Shown: in pieces, positions 6,434-6,457 of the stretch
Position numbering within the stretch: the first letter of the stretch is position 1
Layout of the letters: each line of letters begins with the position of its first letter
NCBI GenBank assembly: GCA_007124075.1
Contig: SLFV01000279.1
Span: 1-6,457, forward strand
Origin: Roseimaritima sp.
Lineage (GTDB): Bacteria > Planctomycetota > Planctomycetia > Pirellulales > Pirellulaceae
Direction of reading: 5' to 3'
DNA: 6,457 nucleotides
Position numbers and translations under genes: made by a program
The notes under the pieces: generated by a model
What the model was told of the DNA's origin: nothing
The model's input: only the letters and a program-made list of their open reading frames with translations
The model's database searches: none

Positions 6434-6457
6434 ATGAATCTTTTTGATGGCGCTGCG
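6434..6457 (+). CDS. Possible start of a plus-strand gene cut by the right edge
   Basis: An ATG at 6434 follows GAGGA at 6426-6430 with a short three-base spacer and opens a frame beginning MNLFDGAA that runs out of the window. Eight codons are too few to identify a product. If real, it would be transcribed divergently from the small secreted protein gene. The short spacer and lack of an obvious promoter keep this tentative. Confidence 0.3.

Noticed and set aside
6368..6451. 27-codon plus-strand open frame starting MFIPLGC
   Set aside because: It has no ribosome binding site or recognisable features, and its length is within chance expectation.
6273..6457. Minus-strand frame open from the right edge to a TAA at 6275-6273, possible C-terminus of another gene
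   Set aside because: About 60 codons with no recognisable motif and AT-rich intergenic-like composition; the frame overlaps the probable promoter region of the small secreted protein. It cannot be excluded without the flanking sequence.

Overview
The window looks like chromosomal DNA from a planctomycete, probably Pirellulaceae (Rhodopirellula-like). The basis is a planctomycete-type DUF1501 protein next to a sulfatase with the RPPG-type C-terminal tail, moderately high GC, mostly weak or absent Shine-Dalgarno sites, and a small secreted Gly/Tyr/Arg/Pro-rich protein. This assignment rests on recalled family resemblance, not on a search.

Layout: positions 60-3962 hold three plus-strand genes. 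They are a DUF1501 protein with a twin-arginine-like leader, a membrane-anchored DUF218 (YdcF/ElyC/SanA-like) protein starting 17 bp later, and, after a 127 bp gap, an RtcB-family RNA ligase. The gap contains a short array of 9-bp tandem repeats. The RtcB gene converges on a minus-strand sulfatase (stop at 4030), and a strong imperfect hairpin lies in the 67 bp between them. Upstream of the sulfatase, on the same strand, is a 114-residue secreted cationic protein (5864-6208). It has the clearest ribosome binding site in the window and a perfect inverted repeat in its leader. Positions 6209-6457 are mostly AT-richer intergenic DNA, with a possible start of another plus-strand gene at the right edge.

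How the genes relate: DUF1501 proteins and sulfatases share the alkaline-phosphatase-like fold and are both greatly expanded in planctomycetes, but nothing here shows they act on the same substrate. DUF1501 and DUF218 are close enough to be co-transcribed. RtcB is a stand-alone RNA repair gene with no archease, RtcA or PrfH gene visible. I found no CRISPR array, insertion sequence, tRNA or rRNA. I see no convincing new multi-gene system. The items most worth a second look are the repeat array, the acid-free secreted protein with its leader hairpin, and the CSASR variant of the sulfatase active site.
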